From an uncultured Holophagaceae bacterium (lineage in GTDB: Bacteria > Acidobacteriota > Holophagae > Holophagales > Holophagaceae), in NCBI GenBank assembly GCA_903884655.1, contig CAISFO010000094.1:1-64000 (forward strand): a stretch of 64,000 nt of DNA, in the 5' to 3' direction. Both the position numbers and the translations under genes were made by a program. Positions 41,613 through 51,156 of this stretch are shown here, in pieces; position 1 is the stretch's first letter, and each line of letters opens with the position of its first letter. The notes under the pieces are model-generated. The model saw nothing but the letters and a program-made list of their open reading frames with translations, made no database searches and was not told the origin of the DNA.

Positions 41613-43840
41613 AGCTGACCGTCCTTGAGGTCCACGTGGGCCTTCCCTCCCTTGGCCAGGGGTCCGAAGAGGATGGCCTCGGCCAGGGGGCGTCGCAGTT
41701 CGCGTTCAATGAGACGGCCCATGGGCCGGGCGCCGAAAGCCGGATCGTAGCCCTTCTCCGCCAGCCAGGCTCTGGCTTCCGGACTGCAGTCGAGCATGAC
41801 GGATTTTTCGTCCAGCTGCGCTTCCAGCTCCCGCAGGTGCTTGTCCGCCACCCGTTCCATCTCGGGCCGTCCCAGCGGCGCGAACTGGAGGATGGCGTCC
41901 AGGCGGTTGCGGAACTCGGGGTTGAAGGCCTTCTCCAGATTCCCAGTGGCCGAGCGGCGCCCTCCGGCCTCGGCAAAGCCCACCTGTCGGGCGGACAGCT
42001 CCCGGGCCCCCACGTTCGTCGTCATGACGAGCACGGTGTGGCGGAAGTCCGCGGTGCGGCCATGGCTGTCCGTGAGCGAGGCATGGTCCATCACCTGCAG
42101 CAGCACTCCGAAGAGATCCGGATGGGCCTTCTCCAGTTCGTCCAGCAGCAGCACGGCGTGGGGCTGCTTGCGCACAGCGTCGGTGAGCAGGCCGCCCTCC
42201 TCGTAGCCCACATAGCCAGGCGGCGCGCCGATGAGTCTCGCCACGGCGTGCTTTTCCTGGTACTCGCTCATGTCGAAGCGGAGGAAGGCGATCCCCAGGG
42301 CCTTGGCCAGCTGTTTCGAAAGCTCTGTTTTCCCCACGCCCGTGGGCCCTGCGAAGAGGAAACACCCCATCGGCTTCAGGGGGTCGCGCAAACCGGAACG
42401 GGAGAGCTTGATGGCACCGGCCACCGTTTCGCAGGCGGCATCCTGCCCAAAGATCTGGGCCCGGAGGGTGGCCTCCAGGGAGGAAAGGGCCTCACGGTCA
42501 TCGGCATTGACAGACGCGATGGGCACCCGGGCCATGCGGGCCACCACCGCTTCGATCTCGAGGGAACCGACCTGTTTCGCCCGCTGCTTCCTGGGCAGCA
42601 GCTTCTGGGCTGCGCCCGCTTCGTCCACCACATCCAGGGCGCTGTCCGGCAGCTTCCGATCGGGCAGGTGCTTGGACGCCAGACGCACGGCGGCCTCCAG
42701 CGCCTCGGACGAATAGGTCACGCCATGGTGTTTCTCGTAGGCGGACTTCAGCCCTTGCAGCACAGCGAGGGCATCCGCCTCGGAGGGCTCGTTGACTTCC
42801 ACCACCTGGAAGCGGCGGGACAGGGCCCGATCCCGGTCCAGGGAACCCTTCAGGTCCTGGAAGGTCGTGGCACCGATGCAGCGCAGGTCGCCGGAGGCGA
42901 GGGCGGGCTTCAGCAGGTTGGCGGCGTCCATGGCGCCGCCACTGGTGGCGCCCGCGCCCACCAGGGTATGCATCTCGTCCACGAAGAGGATGGCGCCCGC
43001 CTGGTCGGCCAGCGCCTTCAGCACCGCCTTGAGCCGCTCCTCGAAGTCGCCCCGATAGCGGCTTCCCGCCAGCAGAGCCCCCAAATCCAGGGCGTAGATC
43101 CGGGCGGCCTTCAGCGGATCGGGCACGCTGCCCTCATGGATGCGCCGGGCCAGCCCCTCCACAATGGCGGTCTTGCCCACGCCGGGTTCGCCCACCAGCA
43201 GAGGGTTGTTCTTGCGGCGGCGGCACAGCACCTGGGCCATGCGTGTGATTTCCGCATCCCGGCCCACCAGTGGATCCAGCCGCCCCGCCGCGGCCCGCTC
43301 CACCAGGTCCGTGGCGTAGGCCACCAGGGGGTTCTCGGCCACGGGGCCGGCCTCCTCTTCTTCAGCGGGGGCCGCCTTCTTGGGTGGGGCCTTCGGCACG
43401 GAAGGACCGTGGCTCAGCACCTTCAGCAAGGTCAACCTCTTCACGCCATGCTGTTCCAGAAGCTGGCGCGCGTGACTGGATTCCTCCTCGAGGAAGGCCG
43501 GGAGCAGCTCCCCACCCTGCACCAGGGGTTTGCCGGCGCTGTAGGCGTGGACCAGGGACCGCTCCACCACGCGCACGAAGCCAAGGGTGCTGTGGGGCTG
43601 GAACGCCTGGCCATCGGGAACGGCTTCAAAGGTCCCACCGAGCAGGGTCTCCAGATCCGTGCGGAGCTGGCCGAGTTTCACGCCGCAGCCCTTCAGGACC
43701 CGGGCCGCATGGACATCATCCAGCAGGGCGAGCAGCAGGTGTTCCAGGGCCACGTCTTCGTGGCGCCGGACCTTCGCCAGCTCGAAGGCCCGCTGGAAGA
43801 CCTGGTTGAGTTCGGGGCTCAGCTGGGGGGCCTCAGGCAT
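41594..43840 (-). CDS. clpA: ATP-dependent Clp protease ATP-binding subunit ClpA
   Basis: Unfoldase feeding substrates to ClpP. About 748 residues: an N-terminal double-repeat domain ([31 protein letters not shown]) that would bind ClpS, then AAA module 1 (Walker [10 protein letters not shown], Walker B LFVDEMH). AAA module 2 follows (Walker [10 protein letters not shown], Walker [11 protein letters not shown]). No ClpB/ClpC-type middle domain is present. A loop reading RQVGFAEAG sits where ClpA has its IGL/F ClpP-docking tripeptide. I start at the ATG at 43840; it overlaps the clpS stop by eight bases. A Pro/Lys/Ala-rich linker joins the N-domain to module 1. Confidence 0.94.
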   Translation of the reverse strand: MPEAPQLSPELNQVFQRAFELAKVRRHEDVALEHLLLALLDDVHAARVLKGCGVKLGQLRTDLETLLGGTFEAVPDGQAFQPHSTLGFVRVVERSLVHAYSAGKPLVQGGELLPAFLEEESSHARQLLEQHGVKRLTLLKVLSHGPSVPKAPPKKAAPAEEEEAGPVAENPLVAYATDLVERAAAGRLDPLVGRDAEITRMAQVLCRRRKNNPLLVGEPGVGKTAIVEGLARRIHEGSVPDPLKAARIYALDLGALLAGSRYRGDFEERLKAVLKALADQAGAILFVDEMHTLVGAGATSGGAMDAANLLKPALASGDLRCIGATTFQDLKGSLDRDRALSRRFQVVEVNEPSEADALAVLQGLKSAYEKHHGVTYSSEALEAAVRLASKHLPDRKLPDSALDVVDEAGAAQKLLPRKQRAKQVGSLEIEAVVARMARVPIASVNADDREALSSLEATLRAQIFGQDAACETVAGAIKLSRSGLRDPLKPMGCFLFAGPTGVGKTELSKQLAKALGIAFLRFDMSEYQEKHAVARLIGAPPGYVGYEEGGLLTDAVRKQPHAVLLLDELEKAHPDLFGVLLQVMDHASLTDSHGRTADFRHTVLVMTTNVGARELSARQVGFAEAGGRRSATGNLEKAFNPEFRNRLDAILQFAPLGRPEMERVADKHLRELEAQLDEKSVMLDCSPEARAWLAEKGYDPAFGARPMGRLIERELRRPLAEAILFGPLAKGGKAHVDLKDGQLCLSFD

Positions 43841-44150
43841 CGTTTTCCTCCACGGTGAGCAGCAGAGGGAAGCCTTCGCGATCCGCGAGCTGGCGGCCCC
43901 GCTCGGCGCGGGTTTCCGCCACATCCCGGGTGTAGATGCCAGCGACGCCCACGCCGGCGCGATGGACCGCCAGCATGATGGCTGTGGCCTCGGGCTCGGC
44001 CTTGCGGAAGACTGACTTCAGCAGAAACACCACGAATTCCTGGGTGGTGTAGTCATCGTTGTGCAGGAGCACTTTCCACATGCCCGGTACGCGCAGTTTC
44101 ACGCGCTTGCGGGTGAGGACCTGGCCCTCTTCCTTCACCTGCCTGGCCAT
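43833..44150 (-). CDS. clpS: Clp protease adaptor ClpS
   Basis: Adaptor of 105 residues that recognises N-degrons and delivers them to ClpA. Conserved sequence MWKVLLHNDDYTTQEFVVFLLKSVF contains the N-D-D binding-pocket residues. HRAGVGVAGIYTRDVAETR holds the histidine and the hydrophobic pocket lining. The ATG at 44150 is preceded by GGAGG eight bases upstream. First of three overlapping genes clpS-clpA-aat. Confidence 0.95.
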   Translation of the reverse strand: MARQVKEEGQVLTRKRVKLRVPGMWKVLLHNDDYTTQEFVVFLLKSVFRKAEPEATAIMLAVHRAGVGVAGIYTRDVAETRAERGRQLADREGFPLLLTVEENDA

Positions 44151-44201
44151 GGACAACGCCTCCGGTGGACCAGGATAGCCGCTCAGGCTCCAGCGAGAGG
44201 G

Positions 44202-46253
44202 TCAGCCCTCGACCTTGCCGCCATTCCGAGTGGCGATCCGGAAGAGGAACAGGCCCATGAGCGCGAAGAAGCCCACTCCCAGGAGGTCATAGCCACCGTG
44301 GCCCAGCCGGGCCACCAGGCTGCCTTCCAGGTCCACCCAGGTCAGGAAGGACTTCACGCTGGGCAGCTTGTCGCTGGAGGCGGCCAGAATGGCCACCAGC
44401 ACGCCCGCCAGGGCTCCGCCAGCCACCAGGCCCGTGCTGAAGAGGTTCCCGGGGCCCAGCTCCTCTTCGGCGCCTTCGACGGCCTTGCCGTTCTTTTTCT
44501 CGGCGATCCAGCGGATCACACCACCGACAAAGATGGGCAGCGTGGTGCTGAGGGGCAGGTAGGCGCCCACGGCGAAGGCCAGGGAGCGCACTTCGCAGAG
44601 CTCCATGGTCACGGCGAAGAACACGCCCACCAGCACGAACTGCCAGTCCAGGTTGTGGGACAGCAGGCCCTTGATGAGGGTCGCCATGAGCGTGCCCTGA
44701 GGGGCGGGGAACCGCTCCGAGCCGATGGCATGGGTCAGACCCTGGGCGGACATGGCGGCCGTGGGATGGTCGAGGATGTTGATGGTCCAGCCGATGACCA
44801 GAGCCGCGGCCACCGCGCCGATCATGAGGCCGATCTGCTGATAACGCGGTGTGGCGCCCACCAGGTAGCCGGTCTTCAGGTCCTGGCTGGTGGCACCGCC
44901 GTTGGCGGCCGCGATGCAGACGATGCCACCCACGCAGAGGGCCATGGGCTGGTAGACGTCCCCGGTCCAGCCCAGCGAGACGAAGATGAGGCAGGTAGCC
45001 ATGATGGCGGCGATGGTCATGCCGCTGATGGGGTTGGAGCTGCTGCCGATGATGCCGACGATGCGGCTGCTGACGGTGACGAAGAAGAAGCCGAAGGTCA
45101 CCATGAGGATGCCGAGGACCACCTTGCCCATGCCGCTGCCGGGAATGAAGGGCAGCACGGCCACCACCACCACCAGGCCGAGGGAACCGGCCACCACGAT
45201 CCAGAGGGGCAGGTCATTCTCGGTGCGCTTCACCACTTCCGTCCCGTCCCCGCCCAGGGATTTCATGGCGCCCTGGAAGGCCGAGATGATGGTGGGAATG
45301 GTCTTGATGAGGGTGATGAAGCCGCCGGCCGCCACCATGCCCGCGCCGATCTGGCGCACGTAGGCGAAGTAGATGGCCCGATTCAGCTCGGCGAACTGGT
45401 GCGTACCGGCATTCCAGCCATAGGCCCCGTTCTTGGCGCTGTCGGCCAAGTAGCCCAGCTTCATCAGCTGGGTGGCGATGGCGTCCTGGGGCACGAGGGT
45501 GGCCAGCAGGGGGATGAGCGCCAGCCAGGACATCACGCCGCCCGCCACCAGCAGGCCGCTGTACCGGATGCCCAGGATGTAGCCCACGCCCATGTACTCG
45601 GGCGTGATGTTGCCGTTTACCGTGGCGGCCGGGAAGATCTTGCTGCGCATGTTCGAGACCCAGGTGGGCGTCTCGCTGACGAGTTTCAGCACCAGCTGGC
45701 CCACAGCGTAGAGCAGGCCCGTGCCCAGCCCCAGATAGGCCGTCTTGGCCAGGTTGCCACCCTTTTCACCGGCGATGAGCACGGAGGCGCAGGCCGTGCC
45801 CTCGGGATAGGGCAGTTCCTTGGCCTCCTTGACGATGAGGGCCCGGCGCAGGGGGATCATCATCAGGATGCCCAGCACGCCGCCCATGAGGGCCAGGGTG
45901 AAGATCGTCCAGTAGTTGAAATAGCTCGGGCCTCCCGACGCGCCAGAGAGGAAGAGGAAGCCCGGCAGCGTGAAGACCACGCCCGCCGCGATGCTTTCGC
46001 CAGCGCTGCCGATGGTCTGGACGATGTTGTTCTCGAGAATCGTGCTGCCGCCGAAGCGCTTGAGCAGACTGATGGCCACCACGGCGATGGGGATGGAGGC
46101 GCTCACCGTCAGCCCGGCTCTCAGGGCCAGGTACACCGTCGAGGCACCGAAGAGGATGCCGAAGAAGGCACCGAAGAGCACCGCCTTGGGTGTGAACTCG
46201 GCCACCTTCGCGTCGTCCGGGATGTAGGGTTTGAACTGGTCCTGATCCGCCAT
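44202..46253 (-). CDS. Oligopeptide transporter, OPT family
   Basis: Polytopic inner-membrane transporter of about 683 residues with 14-16 hydrophobic segments, matching the prokaryotic OPT family. Recognisable blocks are FTPKAVLFGAFFGILFGASTVYLALRAGLTVSASIP near the N-terminus, PYPEGTACASVLIAGEKGG, and GGATSQDLKTGYLVGATPRYQQ late in the protein. OPT members carry peptides, glutathione or metal chelates; the substrate is not predictable here. I start at the ATG at 46253, with GGAG seven bases ahead, since upstream in-frame sequence lacks resemblance. Transcribed divergently from the patatin-like gene. Confidence 0.88.
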   Translation of the reverse strand: MADQDQFKPYIPDDAKVAEFTPKAVLFGAFFGILFGASTVYLALRAGLTVSASIPIAVVAISLLKRFGGSTILENNIVQTIGSAGESIAAGVVFTLPGFLFLSGASGGPSYFNYWTIFTLALMGGVLGILMMIPLRRALIVKEAKELPYPEGTACASVLIAGEKGGNLAKTAYLGLGTGLLYAVGQLVLKLVSETPTWVSNMRSKIFPAATVNGNITPEYMGVGYILGIRYSGLLVAGGVMSWLALIPLLATLVPQDAIATQLMKLGYLADSAKNGAYGWNAGTHQFAELNRAIYFAYVRQIGAGMVAAGGFITLIKTIPTIISAFQGAMKSLGGDGTEVVKRTENDLPLWIVVAGSLGLVVVVAVLPFIPGSGMGKVVLGILMVTFGFFFVTVSSRIVGIIGSSSNPISGMTIAAIMATCLIFVSLGWTGDVYQPMALCVGGIVCIAAANGGATSQDLKTGYLVGATPRYQQIGLMIGAVAAALVIGWTINILDHPTAAMSAQGLTHAIGSERFPAPQGTLMATLIKGLLSHNLDWQFVLVGVFFAVTMELCEVRSLAFAVGAYLPLSTTLPIFVGGVIRWIAEKKNGKAVEGAEEELGPGNLFSTGLVAGGALAGVLVAILAASSDKLPSVKSFLTWVDLEGSLVARLGHGGYDLLGVGFFALMGLFLFRIATRNGGKVEG

Positions 46254-46410
46254 GGAATACTCCGGTACCGAGGGAACCGCCTGAATGAAATCCCAGAGTT
46301 GCTCCGGCAGAACACAGATGTGCCTGTGTGGGACTGGACCTGCCGCCGACAGCAGTTTGCCCGAAGTCATTTGGGATAGGCTGGAAGATATGCAGAATCG
46401 AGGGTCCTTC

Positions 46411-47349
46411 ATGCGTTTTGTAAACCGGATTGCGCTCGCAGCACTGCCCCTCCTGTTCGCCTGCCAGACCGTGCCTCCCGCCACAGTGCCCAAGGCCACC
46501 CCCATCCAGGCGCCCCTTGGCCCCCCGCCGAAGCCGCGGATCGCCCTCGTGCTGGGAGGTGGGGCCGCCCGGGGCTTCGCCCATGTGGGGGTCATCCGCG
46601 CGCTGGAGCAGGAGAAGATCCCCATCGACATGATCATCGGCACCAGTGTCGGCAGCCTCATCGGGGCCATCTACGCCGCCGATGTCAGCAGCTTCGAGCT
46701 CGAATGGACCGCCTTCCAGCTTGAAAAGGACGACATCTTCGATTTCGGCGTCATGAACGCCGTGGCGGGCATGGGCTTCGCCAAGGGCGACAAGCTTGAG
46801 GCGTGGGTGAAGAGCCACATCAAGCCCGCGAACATCGAGAACCTGAGGATCCCCTTCGCCGCCGTGGCGACCGATCTCAACTGGGGCTACAAGGTGGTGC
46901 TCGACAAGGGCTCGCTGGCCCGCGCCATCCGGGCCAGCGCGGCCATCCCCGGCGTCTTCCAGCCGGTCCAGCACCAGGGCAAAATCCTGGTGGACGGCGG
47001 AGTGGTGGACAACATCCCCATTTCGGTGGCCAGGGCCAGGGGCGCGGACATCGTGATCGCCGTGGACATCAGCGCCAACGTCGGCAACACGAACATCACC
47101 AACCTCGTCGACGTCACCCTTCAGGCCACCAACATCATGTTCGCCCTCAATGTCGAGCAGTCCAAAAAGAATGCCGACCTCCTCATCACACCCCTCGGCA
47201 TCGGCGACATCGGGATGCTCGACTTCACCCAGAAGAAGCGCTGCATGCAGGCTGGAATCGAAGCCACCCAGAAGGCCCTTCCTGGCCTGAAGCAGACCAT
47301 CGACGCCTGGGTCGCAGCCCGTTCACGCAGCGCTACCCCCGCGCCCTGA
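46411..47349 (+). CDS. Patatin-like phospholipase, predicted lipoprotein
   Basis: Ser-Asp dyad lipid acyl hydrolase of about 312 residues. The N-terminus is a lipoprotein signal peptide with lipobox LLFAC (Cys18), so the protein should be anchored on the periplasmic side or in the outer membrane. A Pro-rich spacer leads to the patatin domain: oxyanion loop VLGGGAARGFAHVGV, nucleophile Ser79 in GTSVGS, and Asp195 in VDGGVVDN. This matches the RssA/NTE-like bacterial group. I chose the ATG at 46411 because it gives a clean signal peptide; an ATG at 46390 is possible. Thirteen bases separate it from the methyltransferase gene. Confidence 0.87.
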   Translation: MRFVNRIALAALPLLFACQTVPPATVPKATPIQAPLGPPPKPRIALVLGGGAARGFAHVGVIRALEQEKIPIDMIIGTSVGSLIGAIYAADVSSFELEWTAFQLEKDDIFDFGVMNAVAGMGFAKGDKLEAWVKSHIKPANIENLRIPFAAVATDLNWGYKVVLDKGSLARAIRASAAIPGVFQPVQHQGKILVDGGVVDNIPISVARARGADIVIAVDISANVGNTNITNLVDVTLQATNIMFALNVEQSKKNADLLITPLGIGDIGMLDFTQKKRCMQAGIEATQKALPGLKQTIDAWVAARSRSATPAP

Positions 47350-47362
47350 TCCGCCCCTGCCC

Positions 47363-48127
47363 ATGCCCCTCCTCACCAGCAAAGCCAATCCCCGCTTCCA
47401 GGCGCTGCAGAATCGGCTGAGGGCCAGTGGTCCCCGGCGCGAGGCCACCCTCCTGCTGGGGGCCAAGCTCATCGAAGCCTGGGCCGGCGCCCGCCAGACC
47501 CGGGCCGGCAGTCGACTTCACCCGGCCCTCTGGCTGCGCCTTGAGCAGACCGATCCCCACCCCCTGGAAGCCACTCTGGGTGTGCCGACCCAAGTGCTGG
47601 GGGAGGCGCTCATGCGGGCGCTGGCCGATGCGGGCAGTCCTCCAGAGCATGCGCTGCTCATGGAACTGGGGCCGGAGCCCACCGGGCCCCTGGCCGCCCG
47701 CGTCATCGGTGCCTGGGGCATCCAGGATCCTGGCAACCTGGGGGCCATCCTCCGCAGCGCGGCCGCCTTCGGATTCGAGGAGGCCCTGCTCGGGCCCGGC
47801 TGTGCCGACCCCTTCCATCCCAAGGCTTTAAGAGGCAGCATGGGCGCCGCCTTCCTTCTGCCCATCCGACGGGTGGCGGCCATGAGTCCCGATGAAGGCC
47901 ACTGGTTCGCCCTGGATGGCGGTCCCGACTCGCTGACCCTGGCCCAGGCCGACCTGTCCAATCCCCTGCGTCTGTGGGTCGGCAGTGAAGGCCATGGCTG
48001 GCAAGGCATCCACCTTCCCGAGAGCGTCCAGCGCCTGGCCATCCCGATCCAGGGGATGGAAAGCCTGAATGCGGCCGTGGCCGCCGGCATCGCCTGTTTC
48101 GAGGTGGCACGGAGGGACGCCCTTTGA
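47363..48127 (+). CDS. RNA 2'-O-methyltransferase, TrmH/SpoU family
   Basis: About 254 residues. An N-terminal substrate-binding region like those of 23S rRNA enzymes (SKANPRFQALQNRLRASGPRREATLLLGAKLIEA) precedes the knotted SPOUT domain. SAM-binding motifs are GIQDPGNLGAILRSAAAFG, LWVGSEGHGW and IPIQGMESLNAAVAAGI. The asparagine/arginine of motif 1 and the NAA of motif 3 are intact. Target nucleotide unknown; rRNA is more likely than tRNA because of the N-terminal extension. Its TGA overlaps the TTG start of lnt. Confidence 0.87.
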   Translation: MPLLTSKANPRFQALQNRLRASGPRREATLLLGAKLIEAWAGARQTRAGSRLHPALWLRLEQTDPHPLEATLGVPTQVLGEALMRALADAGSPPEHALLMELGPEPTGPLAARVIGAWGIQDPGNLGAILRSAAAFGFEEALLGPGCADPFHPKALRGSMGAAFLLPIRRVAAMSPDEGHWFALDGGPDSLTLAQADLSNPLRLWVGSEGHGWQGIHLPESVQRLAIPIQGMESLNAAVAAGIACFEVARRDAL

Positions 48128-49632
48128 AAAACGGCTGGCTGCTCCGTCCACTCGGTTCCCTGGTCCTGGCCTGCGTCTTCCTGCTGGCCTTTCGTTTTCC
48201 GGGCGCCCTAGGGGGGTCGCTGGAACCGGCCATGGCCCTGCTGTTTCCCCTGCTCCTGCTGGACAGCCTGTACAAGGGGCGGCATGCGTTCTGGACCTGG
48301 CTCACCCTGTTCGCCGGCCTCGTCCTGCTCTATCTGTGGGTGCCCCAGACCCTCACCAGCAAGGGGTACCTGCCCTTCGGCCTGGCCCTGTTCGGGATGC
48401 TCCTGCTGAGCGGCTGGGAGGCCACCGGGCTCTGGCTGGCCGCCGTGGGTTCCCGCTGGATGTTCCGGCGCGCCGGAGCCCCGGGCGCGGCTCTGACGGT
48501 GGCACTGATCCTCCTTGCCTGGGAAAGCTGGGCCTTCCATGTGTATCCCTGGACCTGGGGTGCGGCCTTCGGGTCGCTGCCGTGGACGGCGCGTTCATCG
48601 GCCTTCCTGGGTGCTGCGGGACTGTCGGCCCTGGCCTGGGCGGCTGGTGCCTGGGCGGCGGCCACCCTGGCCGGAGGTGGCTCGGCCCGCCGGGCCCTGG
48701 CAGGGCCTGGCCTGGCCCTGGGCTTCCTCCTGCTGGCTGGAGGCGCCTGGTACCTGCTCCCTCGCGAGGCCCTCCGCACTTTGGACGTGGCCATGATCCA
48801 GCCCAACTTCCCCGCTGGCCAGGCCTGGGCAGGGATGGAAGCCGAGATGTGGCGTCGCAGCGATGCCCTGCTGAAGGCCCAAGGCTGGCCCCGGTCGGGA
48901 CATTCGGTGCTGCTGCTCTGGCCCGAGAGTTCGGTCCTCGGCCGGGATGACCGCCGGGCGACCCCCCGCCTGCAGGAAGAGGCCGCCTCGCGCCGGGTGG
49001 CCTGGCTGTACGGTACCGAAGGCGGTCCCTTCAACCTGATCCGCGGCGAAGCCGCAGGCCGTCCCACCTTCCTGTTCGCCAAGGCCGAACCCATGCCCTT
49101 CGGGGAGCGCATGCCGGGCCCCGCTCCCCTGCGGACCTGGCTGGACCGCCAACTTGGCTTCCAATCCCAGGAGGCCGGGGAACTCAAGGCAGGCTGCGCC
49201 TTCGGAATTCCCACCGCCCTCGGTGAAGTGCGCGTCCATCCCCTGATCTGCAGCGAGGCCTTGATGCCCGAACGGGCGCGCCGCGGCCTCGCCCTGGGCC
49301 AGGCGGACCTGCTCAGCAACCACACCAATGACGGGTGGTTCGATCGCAGCATCGCCACCGATCTGCATGCGGCCCAGATCCGCCTGCGGGCCACGGAATT
49401 GGGAGTTCCCCTCCTGCGCGCCACCCTGTCCGGGAAGTCCGGCCTCTTCCGGGAGGATGGCCGGTTCCAGCTGTGGGGCGAGCCGCTGAGCGAGGGCGCC
49501 TATGCCCTGAGCCTGGACTGGCGCCCCATCCATACCCCCGCGCGTTCCCCGCTGCTGTTGCCCCTCCTGATGACGGCCCTCTTGGCTGGATGCCTCCTGC
49601 TAGGATGGAAGCCCCTTCCCCGGACAACCTGA
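48124..49632 (+). CDS. lnt: Apolipoprotein N-acyltransferase
   Basis: Inner-membrane enzyme that adds the third acyl chain to lipoproteins, before Lol sorting. About 502 residues: several N-terminal membrane helices (to about residue 215), then a nitrilase-like periplasmic domain. Catalytic elements are Glu in LLLWPESSV, Lys in LFAKAEPMPFGERMP and Cys in HPLICSEALMPERAR. A final helix lies near the C-terminus. The frame starts with TTG overlapping the preceding stop (TTGA). It fits functionally with the Lol exporter at 5.1-7.0 kb and the lipoproteins of the window. Confidence 0.93.
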   Translation: MKNGWLLRPLGSLVLACVFLLAFRFPGALGGSLEPAMALLFPLLLLDSLYKGRHAFWTWLTLFAGLVLLYLWVPQTLTSKGYLPFGLALFGMLLLSGWEATGLWLAAVGSRWMFRRAGAPGAALTVALILLAWESWAFHVYPWTWGAAFGSLPWTARSSAFLGAAGLSALAWAAGAWAAATLAGGGSARRALAGPGLALGFLLLAGGAWYLLPREALRTLDVAMIQPNFPAGQAWAGMEAEMWRRSDALLKAQGWPRSGHSVLLLWPESSVLGRDDRRATPRLQEEAASRRVAWLYGTEGGPFNLIRGEAAGRPTFLFAKAEPMPFGERMPGPAPLRTWLDRQLGFQSQEAGELKAGCAFGIPTALGEVRVHPLICSEALMPERARRGLALGQADLLSNHTNDGWFDRSIATDLHAAQIRLRATELGVPLLRATLSGKSGLFREDGRFQLWGEPLSEGAYALSLDWRPIHTPARSPLLLPLLMTALLAGCLLLGWKPLPRTT

Positions 49633-50132
49633 TGAATCGTGACTTCCTCGCTCCAGAGCCGCTGGTGACGCCCCTTGGCACGGTCGGGTTCTTCGATGAA
49701 ACCTGGACCGTGGACCCCAAGGAACTGCAGATCTTCTTCCAGGCCGAGCAGGTCTACTGGACGGCCTACCGCACCATCGAGCAGTGGCGGATCCTGCTGT
49801 CCTGCTCGCGCATGCTTACCGCCCGCCTCGTGCCGGAAGGGCACCGCGGCGGGCGCCTGGTGGGAGCCACCCGGCTCTGGTCCGATCACGCCTACGAGGC
49901 CAAGATCTACGACGTCGTCGTGGCGAAGGACGTCAAGGGGCTGAACATCGCCAGTGAACTGATGAAGTGGGCCCTGAGACATCCCTGGTCCGGGGATGTC
50001 CATCGCTTTGTCCTGGAAACCCGCGACGCCTCCGAGTACTACCCCCGGTTCGGGTTCCAGACGGGCCAGGAACTGGGCACCACCCATATGAGGGTGAAAA
50101 CCGTGGATCTGCACACGCTGGGTCTGCGATGA
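49632..50132 (+). CDS. GNAT-family N-acetyltransferase
   Basis: About 166 residues. The GNAT core is visible from LVGATRLWSDHAYEAKIYDVVVAKDVKGLNIASELMKWAL, where strand 4 and the acetyl-CoA loop lie, although the usual Q/R-x-x-G-x-G/A loop is replaced by DVKGLNIAS. The end ETRDASEYYPRFGFQTG is the common C-terminal GNAT block. Acceptor unknown. The ATG overlaps the lnt stop; an upstream ATG at 49605 would add nine residues. Next gene, maf, starts inside its stop codon (ATGA). Confidence 0.78.
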   Translation: MNRDFLAPEPLVTPLGTVGFFDETWTVDPKELQIFFQAEQVYWTAYRTIEQWRILLSCSRMLTARLVPEGHRGGRLVGATRLWSDHAYEAKIYDVVVAKDVKGLNIASELMKWALRHPWSGDVHRFVLETRDASEYYPRFGFQTGQELGTTHMRVKTVDLHTLGLR

Positions 50133-50749
50133 CAGATACCCGGCCCGGAACCGCTGAACGAGCCCTCCAGCCCTTGATCCTGGCCAGCGGAAGCCCCAGG
50201 CGCCGCCACTGGCTGGAGGCCATGCGCATTCCCTTCGAACTGCAGGCCCCGCAGGTGAATGAAACCCCCCTGCTGGACGAGGAGCCCATGGATCTGGTGC
50301 TCCGCCTGGCCGAACTCAAGGCCGAGGTCATCGCCGCCCGCAACCCCGGCCGGTGGGTCCTGGCCGCCGACACCACGGTGGCCGTGGACCATCACACCCT
50401 GAACAAGCCCGTGGATGTGGAAGACGCCGTGCGGATGCTCACCCTGATCCAGGGCCGGGCCCACCAGGTGCACACCGGGTTCTGCCTGCAGAGGAACGAC
50501 GCCGTCCACAGCTTCGTGGACACGGCCCAGGTCTACTTCCGCCCCCTGACGGAAGCCCAGATCCGCTGGTACGTGGGCACCCGGGAGCCCATGGACAAGG
50601 CCGGCGCCTATGCGATCCAGGGCATCGGCGCCCTGTTCATCGAGGCGGTCCAGGGCAGCTTTTCCACCGTGATGGGGCTTCCCGTGGAAAGAATGGGGGC
50701 CCTCCTCGGCCACCTGGGCTTACTGAAGCCCTGGATGGGGTTCCCGTAG
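50129..50749 (+). CDS. maf: Maf-like nucleoside triphosphate pyrophosphatase
   Basis: House-cleaning pyrophosphatase that hydrolyses non-canonical or pyrimidine nucleoside triphosphates. About 206 residues with the N-terminal LILASGSPRRRHWLE, the acidic AADTTVAVD motif, and the later KAGAYAIQGIGALFIEAVQGSFSTVMGLP block typical of Maf proteins. Last gene of the coupled patatin-trmH-lnt-GNAT-maf run. A gap of 400 bp follows before the respiratory operon. Confidence 0.92.
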   Translation: MTDTRPGTAERALQPLILASGSPRRRHWLEAMRIPFELQAPQVNETPLLDEEPMDLVLRLAELKAEVIAARNPGRWVLAADTTVAVDHHTLNKPVDVEDAVRMLTLIQGRAHQVHTGFCLQRNDAVHSFVDTAQVYFRPLTEAQIRWYVGTREPMDKAGAYAIQGIGALFIEAVQGSFSTVMGLPVERMGALLGHLGLLKPWMGFP

Positions 50750-50872
50750 GGCGCCCCAGTTCGCCTGCAGTTTCAGGGAGAGGTTCAGTAGGAAATCGTC
50801 CTTTCGGACGAACAGGATATAGACCACCCAAAAATCCTCTTAATCGCCTGGAAATGCCTCAGAAAAAATAGG

Positions 50873-50901
50873 TAAACATCCATTCGCCGATGCACTATGA
50901 T
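50873..50901 (+). promoter_or_regulatory. Candidate sigma-70 promoter of the act/cta operon
   Basis: TAAACA (50873-50878, 4 of 6 to consensus) and TATGAT (50896-50901, 5 of 6) are separated by 17 bp. Transcription would start near 50908 and give a leader of about 250 nt. Pattern-based only. Confidence 0.33.
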
Positions 50902-50962
50902 CGTGACCAGCGACACAAGTTGCTGAGTGATCGCACTGGGGTCTGCCAGCCCTGGTCTGGTG

Positions 50963-50987
50963 TTTGTCTGAAAATTCTTTAGACAAA
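50963..50987. promoter_or_regulatory. Inverted repeat TTTGTCT-N11-AGACAAA, possible operator
   Basis: Perfect 7-bp arms with an A+T-rich 11-bp centre. The centre-to-centre spacing of the arms is 18 bp, near two helical turns, as for dimeric regulators. It has no G+C-rich stem or T-run, so it is not a terminator. It lies about 170 bp upstream of the actA start, between the candidate promoter and the gene. Confidence 0.35.
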
Positions 50988-51156
50988 ATCGTCTTTCATC
51001 ATCAGGTGGTTCCACCCGCAGAAAAGGGGCGAACCTTCCCATCCAAGGGCCTGCCAGAATCCCCGTCAATCGATCCGCATCACCGAAACACCAGTCCACT
51101 GTTCCCTGCAGGCCTCAAGCTTCCACCCGGGGCCCATGCTTCCCAAGGGGTTGTGC

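Larger units (their letters stand above)
50750..51156. other. Intergenic leader of the respiratory operon
   Basis: About 400 bp without a credible gene; a 104-codon minus-strand frame has no family resemblance. The stretch is A+T-richer than its surroundings. It contains a perfect hairpin (TCGTCC-TTTC-GGACGA, 50796-50811) without a T-run, a promoter-like pair of boxes and a long inverted repeat, listed separately. A leader of this size suggests regulated expression of the downstream operon. Confidence 0.6.

Noticed and set aside
41441..43858. 805-codon open frame antisense to clpA
   Set aside because: The minus strand encodes an unmistakable ClpA with two AAA modules; the plus-strand translation is Gln/Gly/His-rich noise.
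44061..46379. 772-codon open frame antisense to the OPT transporter
   Set aside because: His/Asp/Glu-rich translation is the mirror of hydrophobic membrane-protein codons.
50796..50811. Hairpin TCGTCC-TTTC-GGACGA as rho-independent terminator of the maf operon
   Set aside because: The stem is short and no T-run follows; it cannot be called a terminator from sequence alone.
50785..51099. 104-codon minus-strand frame in the leader of the act operon
   Set aside because: No ribosome-binding site or recognisable sequence, and it covers promoter-like elements of the opposite strand.
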